The notes: generated from the letters alone by a model not told the origin. Positions 9,149 through 18,674 are shown, numbered from the stretch's first letter. The stretch: DNA of 64,000 nucleotides from Flavobacterium sp. 1355 (GCF_017833415.1 NZ_JAFICC010000009.1:186001-250000), one strand, 5' to 3'. Program-made: numbers and translations.

Positions 9149-10042
9149 TTAATTCTGAAAAATCTTTTTCAAATAGGCCACGTTAGCGCCGTAATTGGCT
9201 CTTACATTGTGTACTTGCGTAACATCGCGAGAACGCTCTACAATAAGCCAGCCACTCCATTTCATTTCATCCAGCGTTTGTTTTATTTTTGGCATGTCAA
9301 TCGCTGTATCATTTTCCAGCCAGACTTTATCGGTATTTGAAGCGTGAATCTGAGCTAAATGTTTCTTGCCTAAGATTTTTAATTCTGATACAATATCTCT
9401 GCCGTTATCTACTGCATTCGCAAAGTTGAAAGAACTTTTGATATATTTTGAACCCACTTCTTCCAACAGCTTTTTCTCTTCTTTCGCGCTTAATGAAGTT
9501 TCAATTGCAATAACGCCATCAATTTTACCAACTTGTTCTCCTGCCCATTTTAATCTCCTGATTACTTCCGGACGCAATTCGGGATATTTAATCAAATCAC
9601 TTTGAGTTCCTAACGGAAGGTATGCCACTTTTACGTTCATATCTTTCATCGTTTTGATGCAGTCGTCGATCATTGGGGTAATTTCTCTTTTGGCAAAAGA
9701 CTGCGCATAAAATCCGGACATCGCAATGGAGCTGATTCCAACTCCTGTTTCTTTCGATTTATCGAGGAATTTTTGTCGTTCTACGGGATCTCCCAATTTA
9801 CTTTCAAAAGTTGGGCGATTTCCTAATCCTCCCATGTCCAGTTCGATTCCGTCAGCTTTAATTTCTGCCGCTAAACCGAAAGCACCTAATTTTTGTCTTT
9901 TTAAAATCATCCAGTCGCAAACTGCCACTTTATACTGTTGTTCGTTTTTTGATGCCTGAGCCGTTGCACAACTGTTGAATGAACAGGATAAAACTGCTAA
10001 GATTGCGATAATATTGCTTTTCTTGAAATGAGCTAAATTCAT
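9149..10042 (-). CDS. Exported sugar phosphate isomerase/epimerase-like TIM barrel
   Basis: 297 residues, of the xylose isomerase-like/AP endonuclease 2 TIM-barrel superfamily. The expected metal-ligand positions are visible: Glu in GIELDMGGLGN, Glu in GVIAIETSLS, His in LAQIHASNTD and Glu in LIVERSRD. The N-terminus MNLAHFKKSNIIAILAVLSC is an export signal, possibly for a lipoprotein through C20 or C25. Members of this superfamily are usually cytoplasmic, but exported versions are common in Bacteroidota sugar loci, where their substrates are mostly unknown. It lies between the glucuronidase-like enzyme and a BNR lipoprotein and may epimerise or isomerise a released sugar. The fold is confident; the reaction is not predictable. 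Confidence 0.75.
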   Translation of the reverse strand: MNLAHFKKSNIIAILAVLSCSFNSCATAQASKNEQQYKVAVCDWMILKRQKLGAFGLAAEIKADGIELDMGGLGNRPTFESKLGDPVERQKFLDKSKETGVGISSIAMSGFYAQSFAKREITPMIDDCIKTMKDMNVKVAYLPLGTQSDLIKYPELRPEVIRRLKWAGEQVGKIDGVIAIETSLSAKEEKKLLEEVGSKYIKSSFNFANAVDNGRDIVSELKILGKKHLAQIHASNTDKVWLENDTAIDMPKIKQTLDEMKWSGWLIVERSRDVTQVHNVRANYGANVAYLKKIFQN

Positions 10043-10055
10043 AAATATTAGTTTT

Positions 10056-10187
10056 TACCATTAAGATATTAAGGAAGTTAAGCGTAGCAATGCTTAATAA
10101 ACTTTATGATCTAAGAAAATTAAGCTTATCTTAATGGTTATTTTTTTTCAACTGTGCTGCTTAATAAACTTAATATCTTAATGGTTA
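10056..10187. repeat. Intergenic inverted repeat (TACCATTAAGATATTAAG type)
   Basis: TACCATTAAGATATTAAG at the left end pairs with CTTAATATCTTAATGGTTA at the right end. A further copy of CTTAATGGTTA lies at about 10131-10141 and the internal element GCTTAATAAACTT occurs twice. It fills the gap between the BNR lipoprotein and the isomerase-like gene. Confidence 0.7.
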
Positions 10188-10200
10188 AATTTTTTAAATC

Positions 10201-11346
10201 TTATTCCTCTTCAGCCTTAACAGCCGTTACAACTTTATTTTCATCACCAGGCCAGATTCCGTTTTTGATAGGAAATGCTTTTAGTTTGCTTGGATCGACT
10301 TTTACGTATTTCAGTTTTTCTCTTCTCCAGGTATAAACAATATGCACCATTCCGTCAGAACTCTGAATCATAGACGGATAAGAATATTGGCTGATTTTTG
10401 AATCTTCTAAAACCAAAGCGGCTTTCCAGTTAATTCCGTCATCAGAAACAGAAACATTCAAAGGCGTTCTTGGGCCTTTTGCTTCTTTTCCGGGAGGCAA
10501 AACGTGATTGTACACTAATAAATGTTTTCCGTTTTTAAGGGTTACGGCATCTGTTCCTGAATTGTTGTTTGGAAGTCCGATCAATTCTACATCAGACCAC
10601 GTTTTTCCGTTGTCTTTTGAAAAAGTGCTGAAAATAGCTCTATTTCTGGTTCTGCCAATGGCCTGAATACTGCCGTCTTTGTGGAATAATATACTGGGCT
10701 GGATGGCATTGATTTTTTGTTTTCCTCTCGGAAGCGTATCGCCCATTACCCAGGTTTTGCCAAAATCAGGAGTCGATTCCATGCGCAGTCTCCAGCCGTC
10801 ACCTTCAATACTTGACGGACATAATAAAGTTCCGTTGCTTAATAAAACCGGTTTATTTTTGATTGGCCCTAAAAAACCATCCGGCATTTTTTTTGCCTCA
10901 GACCAGGTTTTTCCTCCATCAGATGAAGTTCTGATTACGCCCCACCATTCTGATGGTTTTGGTCCTATTTTGTAGAAAAGCATTAAATCACCACCCGGAA
11001 TTTGATACAAAACCGGATTCCATGTTGGTAGTCTTGGGCCTTCCGGCATAACGCCGTCGGCTACTTTAACGCCTTCACCCCATTTATCACTTCCTTTTGG
11101 TTTGATGCTTACATAAATACAAACATCAGGGTGTCTTTCTTTTGTTCCTCCAAACCAGGATGAAACTAAATCGCCATTTGTTGTTTCGACAATTGTAACT
11201 GCATGGCAAGACGGATAAGGTGCTTTATCATAAATAAATTCATCTACTAAAATACCTTCTTTCCAGGTCTTTTTTTCTAAAGCCGATTTACAACTTCCTA
11301 AAAGGAACAGTCCAAACAAGACAAATATCAATTTTGCTATCTTCAT
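10201..11346 (-). CDS. BNR/Asp-box sialidase-like lipoprotein
   Basis: 381-residue beta-propeller lipoprotein. The signal MKIAKLIFVLFGLFLLGSC gives a clear lipobox (LLGSC, lipidated C19), so it is membrane anchored. Four Asp-box motifs are visible: SSDGGKTW, TPDFGKTW, SKDNGKTW and SDDGINW. The N-terminal part PYPSCHAVTIVETTNGDLVSSWFGG is characteristic of BNR_2 sialidase-like proteins of polysaccharide loci. True sialidase activity is unlikely, as the full sialidase arginine triad is not obvious. By analogy with RG-II loci it might act on a 2-keto-3-deoxy acid sugar such as Kdo or Dha, but that is a guess. A promoter-like region with TCC repeats lies directly upstream (11408-11472), so this gene may start a separate transcript. 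Confidence 0.72.
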   Translation of the reverse strand: MKIAKLIFVLFGLFLLGSCKSALEKKTWKEGILVDEFIYDKAPYPSCHAVTIVETTNGDLVSSWFGGTKERHPDVCIYVSIKPKGSDKWGEGVKVADGVMPEGPRLPTWNPVLYQIPGGDLMLFYKIGPKPSEWWGVIRTSSDGGKTWSEAKKMPDGFLGPIKNKPVLLSNGTLLCPSSIEGDGWRLRMESTPDFGKTWVMGDTLPRGKQKINAIQPSILFHKDGSIQAIGRTRNRAIFSTFSKDNGKTWSDVELIGLPNNNSGTDAVTLKNGKHLLVYNHVLPPGKEAKGPRTPLNVSVSDDGINWKAALVLEDSKISQYSYPSMIQSSDGMVHIVYTWRREKLKYVKVDPSKLKAFPIKNGIWPGDENKVVTAVKAEEE

Positions 11347-11407
11347 TCTTAATTTTATTATGAATTAAAATTTTTGATTATAAATACATTCCTAATAATT
11401 TTTCGCA

Positions 11408-11472
11408 CAAAATTATTTAATAAATGTAAAAATGACACTAAAAAATTAAAGATGTATCCTGTACTGTCCCGA
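11408..11472 (-). promoter_or_regulatory. Candidate promoter and regulator site upstream of the BNR lipoprotein
   Basis: On the minus strand, TAATTTTG (11408-11415) matches the Bacteroidota -7 element TAnnTTTG. Upstream, two TCC-type half-sites, TCCTGT (11457-11462) and TCCCGA (11467-11472), are spaced exactly 10 bases apart on the plus strand. The same arrangement occurs upstream of susC. The spacer is unusual here in lacking the palindromic repeats that fill most other gaps. No convincing -33 TTTG is seen, which would fit an activator-dependent promoter. Confidence 0.4.
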
Positions 11473-11483
11473 ATTGTCTAAAA

Positions 11484-14240
11484 TTAACGCTTTACAGAAA
11501 TAGAATAAGAACCGGATGACAAATTTAAAACCAGATAATTGTGCTCTAATTTGTAAGAAGTTGAAAAAGCTTTGTCTAATTTTTGATTGTCTATGGTAAC
11601 AGCAGAAGCCTCAGAAGCAGGCAGATAAACCAACGCAGAGCTGTTTGCAGGAATCGTAATTTTCCAGTCAAGTTTGCTTTTAGACTTCTTCCAGTCGCTT
11701 TTAATGGTTCCGCAAATGGATTCATATGAAGCGTTTACATAAGTTAAACCCGCATTAAAATCTGGTTTCATAATGATTTGTTTGAAACCCGGAGTTTCAG
11801 GATTGCTTTTTATTCCGGCCATATTTTCATAATACCAAATTAGTAAATCGCCCAAAAGCATCACGTGATTTTGAGAATTCATAGCAGGATCGGCCGTGTT
11901 CCCGTTCCAAAGTTCCCAAATTGTAGTTGCGCCATTTTCGACCATATAACCCCAACTCGGATAGGTTTTGTTGGATGCTAATTTGAAAGCCAGATCGCCC
12001 CGACCAAAATTAGTCAGCGTTCGCATTAAAAACTGCGTTCCAATTACTCCTGTGCTTACATGGCCATTTTTAGTCACTTCTACTTCATGAACTAAATTTT
12101 CAAAAACTTTCTGCTGCAGTTCTGCCGGAACCATTCCGAAGGTCAAAGGCAGTAAATTAGCCGTTACCGTATTATTGGCGTAATTATTTTTTGCCGTATT
12201 AAAATATTTATCGTTAAATGCTTTTTTAATTCTTGAGGTCAAATCATCATAATGTGCAATATCTTTTTCAGCATGTGCGATCACGGCAAACTTCTTCATA
12301 ATGTTTAGAAGCTGATAGAAAAAGGCACTCGAAATCAATTCACCATCCGTTAAACGAGCCGGATCTTTAGAACGGATTAATTCTAATGATTCTGGCGGAA
12401 CACACCAATCACCGTATTTATCTTTGGTCATAATATCATCGACCAGATAATTTTCTTCCATATAATCCATCCATTTTTTCATAGACGGATATTGTTTTTC
12501 AATAACTTTTTTATCTCCAAATTGATGATAGAGCATATCTGCAACCGTAATATACGTTCCCGGCCAGGTTACATTATCCCCATAATAACGCCAGAAGGCA
12601 GGCGCAACATCCGGGATTCCGCCATCTATAGTTTGTGCGTTCTTAATATCATCCAGCCATTTGGCGTACAAAGTCTGATTATCAAATAAAAAACTTTCGC
12701 CATAAGCTCCGGTCGTTCTATCTCCCAACCACGGCTGACGCTCATTTCGCTGCGGACAATCAATTGGCATTCCTTTATAATTACCGCTGATTCCCCACCA
12801 TGCATTTTTAAAAATCTGATTCATAGTCGGATTAGAAGAATCGAAAGTTCCAGTTGTGGCAATGTCATCGTAAACGATTTTACCAACAAAATTTTCTAAA
12901 CCTGGTTTTGTTTTAAAACCTGAAATTTCAACAAACCTGAAACCGTGAAAAATAAATCTTGGTTCCCAAACTTCTTCGCCTTCGCCTTTTAAAGTATAAA
13001 TATCAGTTGTTTTTGCATCACGCAAATTGGCAATGTACAATGAACCATCTTTTTGTAATGACTCTGCAAATTTCATCGTGATTTTATCGCCAGCATTTCC
13101 TTTCACTTTTAATTGTAACCAGCCTACCATATTCTGACCCATATCCAAAATATAAGTTCCCTTTGGAGTTTTTGTGATCGAAATAGGTTTTACCTCGCCT
13201 TTTATTTTCATATTAGCTGACATCTGACCTTCGTAAAATCCGCCTGGTTCCTGCACATATTCTGCCGAAAGCCATTTTTTATCATCAAAATTCGTGGTAT
13301 TCCACCCTTTCATTTCTTTGCGGGCGTCATATTCTTCTCCGTCGTATTCATTGTTGGATAAAATAGGACCGTCTGTCTTAATTTTCCAGCTATCATCTGT
13401 GCGAATTACATCTTTACTTCCATCTGTGTATTCTACAAACAATTGCAAAGCCATTTTCGGATACCCAAAAGTTTTGATTTTATACGGTTTATAATCCTGA
13501 CGCATGGTAAAAAAACGGCCATTTCCCAAAATTGTTCCCAACACATTTTTGCCTTCCTGAAATTGCGAAGTCACATCAAAAACATTGTATTTTACATTCT
13601 TGGTATAATCTGTAGGAACGGGAGCCAAAACCTGATCGCCAATTTTATTTCCGTTAATGTACAACTCATACAAGCCCATACCCATGATGTAGACTTTGGC
13701 GCTCTTAACTTTTTTCTTAAGATCGATTTCTTTTCGTAAATATCTGGCTGACAATCTCGAATACTGCGAAATACTATCTCCCGGAGAAGCTTTTTCGTAG
13801 CCAATCCATCGGGTTGATTTCCAGTCGGCATAGGTGAGGAGCCCGATGCTGAAATGTGCATTTTCTGTTGATTTAACTTCGCCTTTATTCGTAGAAACAA
13901 TTACTTTCCAGTAAACATCTTGTCGGTCTTTTAGTTTTTTACCGTTATAAATTACATTAACAGATTCATCACTTTGCACTTTTCCGCTGTCCCATAAATC
14001 TCCATTTCCTGCATTTAGTTTTTCTAAAGATGAAGAAGCCAAAATTTGGTAATGAGTTTGTTTTACATCGTTTATGTTTGCTTTTATTTTCCAGCTTAAT
14101 CTCGGCTGCAAAACGTCAATTCCTTCCGGATTGGTCAGCATTTCACATTTTAAATCTGTAACGCTGATTTTATTTTGGGCTTGCGCCGAAATTGTAAAAA
14201 GCGAAATGATTATGGTTAGATGTAAAAAAAACTTTTTCAT
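11484..14240 (-). CDS. GH78 alpha-L-rhamnosidase
   Basis: 918-residue secreted enzyme, signal peptide ending TISAQAQ. It hydrolyses terminal alpha-L-rhamnose. The order is typical of GH78: an N-terminal fibronectin-like domain (25-135, with NPEGIDVLQPRLSWKI), sugar-binding beta-sandwich domains (about 140-460, including YIMGMGLYELYINGNKIGD and YILDMGQNMVGW), an (alpha/alpha)6 barrel with the hallmark DCPQRNERQPWLGD at 494-507, and a C-terminal beta-sandwich. E500 matches the proposed general acid of characterised GH78 enzymes. Length and motifs are full. It is one of three GH78-type genes in the window, so each probably has its own linkage preference. Confidence 0.93.
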   Translation of the reverse strand: MKKFFLHLTIIISLFTISAQAQNKISVTDLKCEMLTNPEGIDVLQPRLSWKIKANINDVKQTHYQILASSSLEKLNAGNGDLWDSGKVQSDESVNVIYNGKKLKDRQDVYWKVIVSTNKGEVKSTENAHFSIGLLTYADWKSTRWIGYEKASPGDSISQYSRLSARYLRKEIDLKKKVKSAKVYIMGMGLYELYINGNKIGDQVLAPVPTDYTKNVKYNVFDVTSQFQEGKNVLGTILGNGRFFTMRQDYKPYKIKTFGYPKMALQLFVEYTDGSKDVIRTDDSWKIKTDGPILSNNEYDGEEYDARKEMKGWNTTNFDDKKWLSAEYVQEPGGFYEGQMSANMKIKGEVKPISITKTPKGTYILDMGQNMVGWLQLKVKGNAGDKITMKFAESLQKDGSLYIANLRDAKTTDIYTLKGEGEEVWEPRFIFHGFRFVEISGFKTKPGLENFVGKIVYDDIATTGTFDSSNPTMNQIFKNAWWGISGNYKGMPIDCPQRNERQPWLGDRTTGAYGESFLFDNQTLYAKWLDDIKNAQTIDGGIPDVAPAFWRYYGDNVTWPGTYITVADMLYHQFGDKKVIEKQYPSMKKWMDYMEENYLVDDIMTKDKYGDWCVPPESLELIRSKDPARLTDGELISSAFFYQLLNIMKKFAVIAHAEKDIAHYDDLTSRIKKAFNDKYFNTAKNNYANNTVTANLLPLTFGMVPAELQQKVFENLVHEVEVTKNGHVSTGVIGTQFLMRTLTNFGRGDLAFKLASNKTYPSWGYMVENGATTIWELWNGNTADPAMNSQNHVMLLGDLLIWYYENMAGIKSNPETPGFKQIIMKPDFNAGLTYVNASYESICGTIKSDWKKSKSKLDWKITIPANSSALVYLPASEASAVTIDNQKLDKAFSTSYKLEHNYLVLNLSSGSYSISVKR

Positions 14241-14272
14241 AGTATTAATTTAAGCTAATATTATTCCCTTTT

Positions 14273-14386
14273 TTGTCATCCTGATCCCGAGGCTTCGGGA
14301 AAAGGGCCACACTATAAACTCCGCATGGATTGTCGACAATCTTTGTCGAATCCCCAAGTGTGTTCCCTCGTTCCTCGGGATGACAA
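14273..14386. repeat. Palindromic repeat, family A copy 3 (long form, 114 bases)
   Basis: The outer arms are TTGTCATCCTGA...TCGGGATGACAA. The left arm carries an extra CCCGAGGCTTCGGG mini-hairpin, which makes this copy about 12 bases longer than most. Confidence 0.8.
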
Positions 14387-14424
14387 ACCAAACGGAAGAA
14401 ATCCGCGTCATCCGCGTTCCATTC

Positions 14425-15990
14425 TTACTCAGAAACCAACTTCTCCAATCTCTCAGAAACCGCAATTTCTTTCCCGTTTTTAAAGATCCTGAAACCTTTT
14501 CCTTTTTTATATTTTTCTCCTGTTTTGTCCCAAAGAATCGTAATAATATTACCATGATACAAAACGTTATCCAGACAAAACCAATCCCATTTATCCTGCG
14601 GAATCAACGGATTCACCTCAATCTTTTCATCTGCTCTTGGGCGTAAACCTACCAATCCTGTAATCATCAAATCGTTGAAGGTCGAATGATTATAGTAACG
14701 GCTTCTTTCCCTGTCGCCCATTAACCAATATCCTGTAGTTTCGTCCAGATATTCTCCAACATACGGCCTTCCTCTGTAATATTGGGACTCTACATATAAA
14801 TTCATTTGTTTGAAATAATCAGACTTTGTAACAAAATTCTGATCGTAATTGTTCAGCACATTGGCCAAAGCAGTCAAGGTTTGCGAACTGGCAAAAGGCC
14901 AAACAGCGCCGTCCCATTCGCAGGTTCCCGTTCCGTGAGTTCTAAAACGCGGACTTCTTCTTTCTGCCGTAGTCAAACCAAAAGGTGCAGAAAATCCTTT
15001 TTCGTCTTTAATCTGTTCCCAGGCTTTTTCAAAACCTTTATTTTTTTGTGGCAAATTAAAATACCACGGAATAAATCCGATTGCTTCACGCACCTGCGCT
15101 AAAGTATCTTTTTCTGTAAAGGTTTCAAAGAATTCGCTTTTCGAATTCCACAGTTTTGTTTCTACTAATTTTTGCAGTGTATCTGCTTTTGCCTCAAAAT
15201 AACTTTCTTGTTTTGCGTCGCCTTTTAGCTTTGCAATTTTCGCCAAAGCAGTTGCATTTCCAAACATATAACTGTTAATTGTTGGGCGCGCATTTCTAAA
15301 TTTTCTGGCACCGCTCAACGATTCTTCCATTCCGTCTTTTACATCAAACTGCCAAAACAAACCGTCTTTGCGTTTTCTGTCACCTTCCCAAGCTTTATAT
15401 TCCGAAACTAAATCCGGGTACATATCCAGTAAAAATTTATCATCTTTATTTACTAAATACTTGTTGTATAAAGCATCCGCAGTCCAGCTGCTAAACGTTC
15501 TTAACTTTTTCATTGGCTTGCCCTCATTTCCTCTAAACCATAAATGAACGTCCTGCTCCAAATATTGCGGATCATGAACCCATCGAAATTCATTAATATG
15601 ATGTCCTAACGCACAACTAATCATATTGTATTTATCAGCATAAGAACGATCTACCAAAAACTCGGTAATGGCAAATCCCTGAGGTGTTTTCTTAATGTGT
15701 TTTCTCGCACTCCACCAACGGAAATAATAGATTTCCTCAAAGTTTTGCTGCGGACATTCAAACAACGGAATATTATTTTCCATCCAAGTCCAAGCCGAAT
15801 CATTCGGAATCGCAAATTTTAAATTCTCATCCTCCATCGTATTGAAATAGTCAACATAATGTTTGAAGTTTTTTTCTTTTAAAATAACCGATTTTCCTTT
15901 TTGAGAATAGTCTGCGCCCGATTTACAGCTGTTTAAAGTTGCAATCAAAATTATAAAACCAACTATTTTGTATTTGAAATTTTGTAACAT
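14425..15990 (-). CDS. MGH1/GH63-like (alpha/alpha)6 glycoside hydrolase lipoprotein
   Basis: Start placed at the ATG at 15990 (MLQNFKYKIVGFI), giving 521 residues; the frame is open to a TTG at 16008, but the ATG gives a better signal. The lipobox LNSC lipidates C22. The body is an (alpha/alpha)6-barrel of the MGH1/GH63/trehalase-like type: FEEIYYFRWWSARKHI, a long central helical region, GTGTCEWDGAVWPFASSQ and YYNHSTFNDLMITGLVGL. In this superfamily the Asp of the WDGAVWP motif is part of the active site. The C-terminal RIFKNGKEI segment resembles a small beta-sheet cap. No activity can be assigned. Its place between GH78 and GH95 suggests an exo-acting role on pectin side-chain sugars, at a membrane face. 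Confidence 0.65.
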   Translation of the reverse strand: MLQNFKYKIVGFIILIATLNSCKSGADYSQKGKSVILKEKNFKHYVDYFNTMEDENLKFAIPNDSAWTWMENNIPLFECPQQNFEEIYYFRWWSARKHIKKTPQGFAITEFLVDRSYADKYNMISCALGHHINEFRWVHDPQYLEQDVHLWFRGNEGKPMKKLRTFSSWTADALYNKYLVNKDDKFLLDMYPDLVSEYKAWEGDRKRKDGLFWQFDVKDGMEESLSGARKFRNARPTINSYMFGNATALAKIAKLKGDAKQESYFEAKADTLQKLVETKLWNSKSEFFETFTEKDTLAQVREAIGFIPWYFNLPQKNKGFEKAWEQIKDEKGFSAPFGLTTAERRSPRFRTHGTGTCEWDGAVWPFASSQTLTALANVLNNYDQNFVTKSDYFKQMNLYVESQYYRGRPYVGEYLDETTGYWLMGDRERSRYYNHSTFNDLMITGLVGLRPRADEKIEVNPLIPQDKWDWFCLDNVLYHGNIITILWDKTGEKYKKGKGFRIFKNGKEIAVSERLEKLVSE

Positions 15991-16035
15991 ATTAGAATTA
16001 TTATTCAACTTTGTTTTTTTGTTCTTGTTTTTGAG

Positions 16036-16158
16036 TTGCCTCCTGCTTTAGCTGGAGGTTGTAATAAATGTATCTCCAATGGCTTTAGCCGAATGCTTAG
16101 TTAGGCTAAAGCCAAAGAATTTTCTTCTTTTATTCTTCAGCTAAAGCTGGAGACAATT
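16036..16158. repeat. Nested inverted repeat, family D copy 1
   Basis: The outer arms TTGCCTCC-TGCTTTAGCTGGAGG and AGCTAAAGCTGGAGACAATT flank inner arms GGCTTTAGCC and GGCTAAAGCC. The same design recurs at 52291-52417. Confidence 0.75.
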
Positions 16159-16184
16159 CAGATAATCGTTATCTAAAATTAATA

Positions 16185-16211
16185 CCTAACAGGTTTTAAA
16201 AACCTGTTAGG
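16185..16211. repeat. 27-base perfect palindrome, family B
   Basis: CCTAACAGGTTTT, a central A, then AAAACCTGTTAGG. Very AT-rich at the centre with GC-rich stem ends. It is found just after the stop side of the GH95 gene and could end transcripts from either direction. Confidence 0.8.
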
Positions 16212-16223
16212 ATACAACATTTA

Positions 16224-18674
16224 TTAATTCCCTGTAAAAGTATACGTCTGCCCTGCTTTCATATTCACATCATAAATAGTATAAGTTGGCAATTGTACTT
16301 TTTTCAGATTCGCCTGATCCGAAATAATCGGTTTCTTCACTTCAACATCATAAAACAACGGATTTGTATTTTTCCCTTTTGCTTTTTTAAGCGAAGATCC
16401 TTTTAAAGTATTCTCTACTTTCAATCTACAATTTCCTCCAATTTTAGAATAGATTTTCAACTCCGAAACTTTATTGTTTTTCCAGGTCATATCAATTACA
16501 AATCCGCCTCTGGCAACTAAACCTTTTATGCTTCCGTCTTTCCAAACACTTGGTAAAGCAGGTAATAAATGAATTGCATCTTCCTGATTCTGCATTAACA
16601 TTTCGGCAAAACCGGCTGTGCATCCAAAGTTACCATCAATTTGAAAGGGCTGATGCGCGTCTAACATATTTGGGTACGTTCCGCCGCCTTTTCTTTGTTC
16701 TGCTGTTACCAAGTGTAACTGATCCTGAATCAGTTTATAAGCATGATTTCCGTCTAATAATCTGGCCCATAAATTTACTTTCCAGCCCATTGACCAACCT
16801 GTGGATTCGTCTGTTCTGTAAATTAGTGATTGTTTTGCTGCTTCAAATAATTCAGGTGTTTTTGTTGCCGAAATCTGGTTACTCGGATATAATCCGTACA
16901 AATGCGAAACATGTCGGTGATTGTCTTTCGGATTATCCCAATCGTCCTGCCACTCTTGTAACTGATTGTGTTTTCCCACTTTCATTGGAGGCATTTTTGC
17001 CAGAGCTTCACTTACTTTTTTTACATAAGCAGCATCTCGCGAAACCAATTTCGAAGCTTCGATAACATGCGTAAACAAATCAAAAACCAACTGGTTGTCC
17101 ATTGTAGTTCCAGACGCGATTGTTGCTTTTCCGGTTCCGCCCGCATGTGTATTCTCAGGTGAACTCGAAGGCACTACAACCAAATATTTTGTATTGGGAT
17201 CTACAACCATAAAATCAAGGAAAAAATCTGCTGCTCCTTTCATAATCGGATAAATTTCTTCCAGATATTTTTTATCTCCTGTGTATAAATACCTTTCCCA
17301 TAAATCCTGACAAACCCAGGCACCGCCTGTTGGCCACATTCCAGATGCTGCCGAATCTACAGGAGCCGTAACGCGCCAGATATCAGTATTATGATGTAAA
17401 ACCCAACCGTTTGCACCGTACATCATTCTGGCTGTTTCTGCACCCGTAACAGCCAGTTCTTTTGCCATTTGAACAAAAGGTTCGTGCATTTCCTGAAGAT
17501 TGGTGACCTGTGCCGGCCAATAATTCATTTCGACATTGATGTTTGTCGTGTATTTACTATCCCAAGGCGGTGTTACCATATCATTCCAAATTCCTTGTAA
17601 GTTGGCTGGTTGTCCGCCTGGCTGTGAACTCGAAATTAAAAGATAACGCCCGAACTGAAAATATAGAGCTGCCAATTGCGGATCAAATTGTTTCGAAAAA
17701 TCCCTGATTCTTTCGTTTGTTGGTTGCTGCACCAAATCATTTGAACCTAAGTCTAAAGCTACTCTGTTGAAGAATTTTTGATAATAATCGACATGTGATT
17801 TTTTAATGGTTTCAAAATCTTTTACTTCGGCCTTAGCCAAATAACCCTTGCTTTTGGCAATTTCATCGCCCGATATGTCTTTATAATTTTTAAAATTCGT
17901 TGCAATCGAAATGTATAAGGTTACTTCGTCGGCTTTGTTGATGCTTAAAACGCCGTTGCTCGCATCAATTTCTCCGCCTTTATTTTTAGCGGTAAGTCGC
18001 CCCTGAAACTTTACTTTTCCTTTTACGCCTTCAAAATTAGTTCCTAAACCTGAGAGTATAATTTGGTTTCCTTCTGTCGAAGCTACCGTTTTATCAATCG
18101 GACTGTTCATGAAAACATTACAGGTAATTTGTCCAGGCTTACTGGCCGAAAGTTTCACTGCAATTACCTGATCTGAAAATGCGGTTAAAATTTCTCTGGT
18201 AAATTCAACGCCGTTAACTTTGTATTTTACTTTTGCTGTCGCATTGGTAATATCTAAATCTCTGTAATAATCAGTATATTTTTGATGTCCGGCAAAAGAA
18301 ATATAAACGCTTCCAAAAGTCTGATACGGCATTCCGTCATTGGTTTGCGACATGATATCCTGCGTTGCCAGTTCCTGTGCTTCATCAAATTTTCCGTCAA
18401 AAATTAACTGGCGGACAATTGGTAATGCTTTCAAAGATTTTGAGTGTGCATTGCTGTTGGGAGAACCTGCCCAAATGGTTTCTTCATTCAATTGCAAACG
18501 CTCTACCGCCGGATCTCCAAAAACCATCGCTCCCAAACGACCATTCCCTAAAGGCAGAGCTTCGTTCCAGATGGCAGCGGGTTTATCGTACCATAATTTC
18601 AGATCGTTTTGTGCTGTTGCAGTAAGCGAAAAAATTCCGAGACAGATTGCTGTAATTTTATTTCTTAACTTCAT
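16224..18674 (-). CDS. GH95 alpha-L-fucosidase / alpha-L-galactosidase
   Basis: 816 residues, signal peptide MKLRNKITAICLGIFSLTATAQ. It removes alpha-1,2-linked L-fucose or L-galactose by inversion. The N-terminal domain LKLWYDKPAAIWNEALPLGN is a GH95 signature. The (alpha/alpha)6 barrel shows TNINVEMNYWP (N378, N380), SSSPEN (E507) and QIDGNFG (D680). These correspond to the catalytic Asn pair, acid and Asp described for the Bifidobacterium GH95 fucosidase, so the active site appears intact. RG-II carries L-galactose and fucose, and RG-I and xyloglucan can carry terminal fucose. The sequence read by eye does not separate fucosidase from L-galactosidase. It lies between an esterase and the MGH1-like lipoprotein. 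Confidence 0.9.
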   Translation of the reverse strand: MKLRNKITAICLGIFSLTATAQNDLKLWYDKPAAIWNEALPLGNGRLGAMVFGDPAVERLQLNEETIWAGSPNSNAHSKSLKALPIVRQLIFDGKFDEAQELATQDIMSQTNDGMPYQTFGSVYISFAGHQKYTDYYRDLDITNATAKVKYKVNGVEFTREILTAFSDQVIAVKLSASKPGQITCNVFMNSPIDKTVASTEGNQIILSGLGTNFEGVKGKVKFQGRLTAKNKGGEIDASNGVLSINKADEVTLYISIATNFKNYKDISGDEIAKSKGYLAKAEVKDFETIKKSHVDYYQKFFNRVALDLGSNDLVQQPTNERIRDFSKQFDPQLAALYFQFGRYLLISSSQPGGQPANLQGIWNDMVTPPWDSKYTTNINVEMNYWPAQVTNLQEMHEPFVQMAKELAVTGAETARMMYGANGWVLHHNTDIWRVTAPVDSAASGMWPTGGAWVCQDLWERYLYTGDKKYLEEIYPIMKGAADFFLDFMVVDPNTKYLVVVPSSSPENTHAGGTGKATIASGTTMDNQLVFDLFTHVIEASKLVSRDAAYVKKVSEALAKMPPMKVGKHNQLQEWQDDWDNPKDNHRHVSHLYGLYPSNQISATKTPELFEAAKQSLIYRTDESTGWSMGWKVNLWARLLDGNHAYKLIQDQLHLVTAEQRKGGGTYPNMLDAHQPFQIDGNFGCTAGFAEMLMQNQEDAIHLLPALPSVWKDGSIKGLVARGGFVIDMTWKNNKVSELKIYSKIGGNCRLKVENTLKGSSLKKAKGKNTNPLFYDVEVKKPIISDQANLKKVQLPTYTIYDVNMKAGQTYTFTGN

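Noticed and set aside
10201..11346. Annotation as a true sialidase
   Set aside because: Asp boxes show the fold only; no sialic acid genes are nearby and the arginine triad is not evident.
14250..14555. Minus-strand open frame of 101 codons after the MGH1-like gene
   Set aside because: It overlaps the gene end in another frame and reads through family A copy 3.
14729..14737. Third TATCCTGTA regulator site
   Set aside because: It lies inside the MGH1-like coding sequence and lacks the second TCC half-site 10 bases away.
16550..17065. Plus-strand open frame of 171 codons
   Set aside because: It is antisense to the GH95 gene, has no recognisable domain, and its composition reflects the opposite coding strand.
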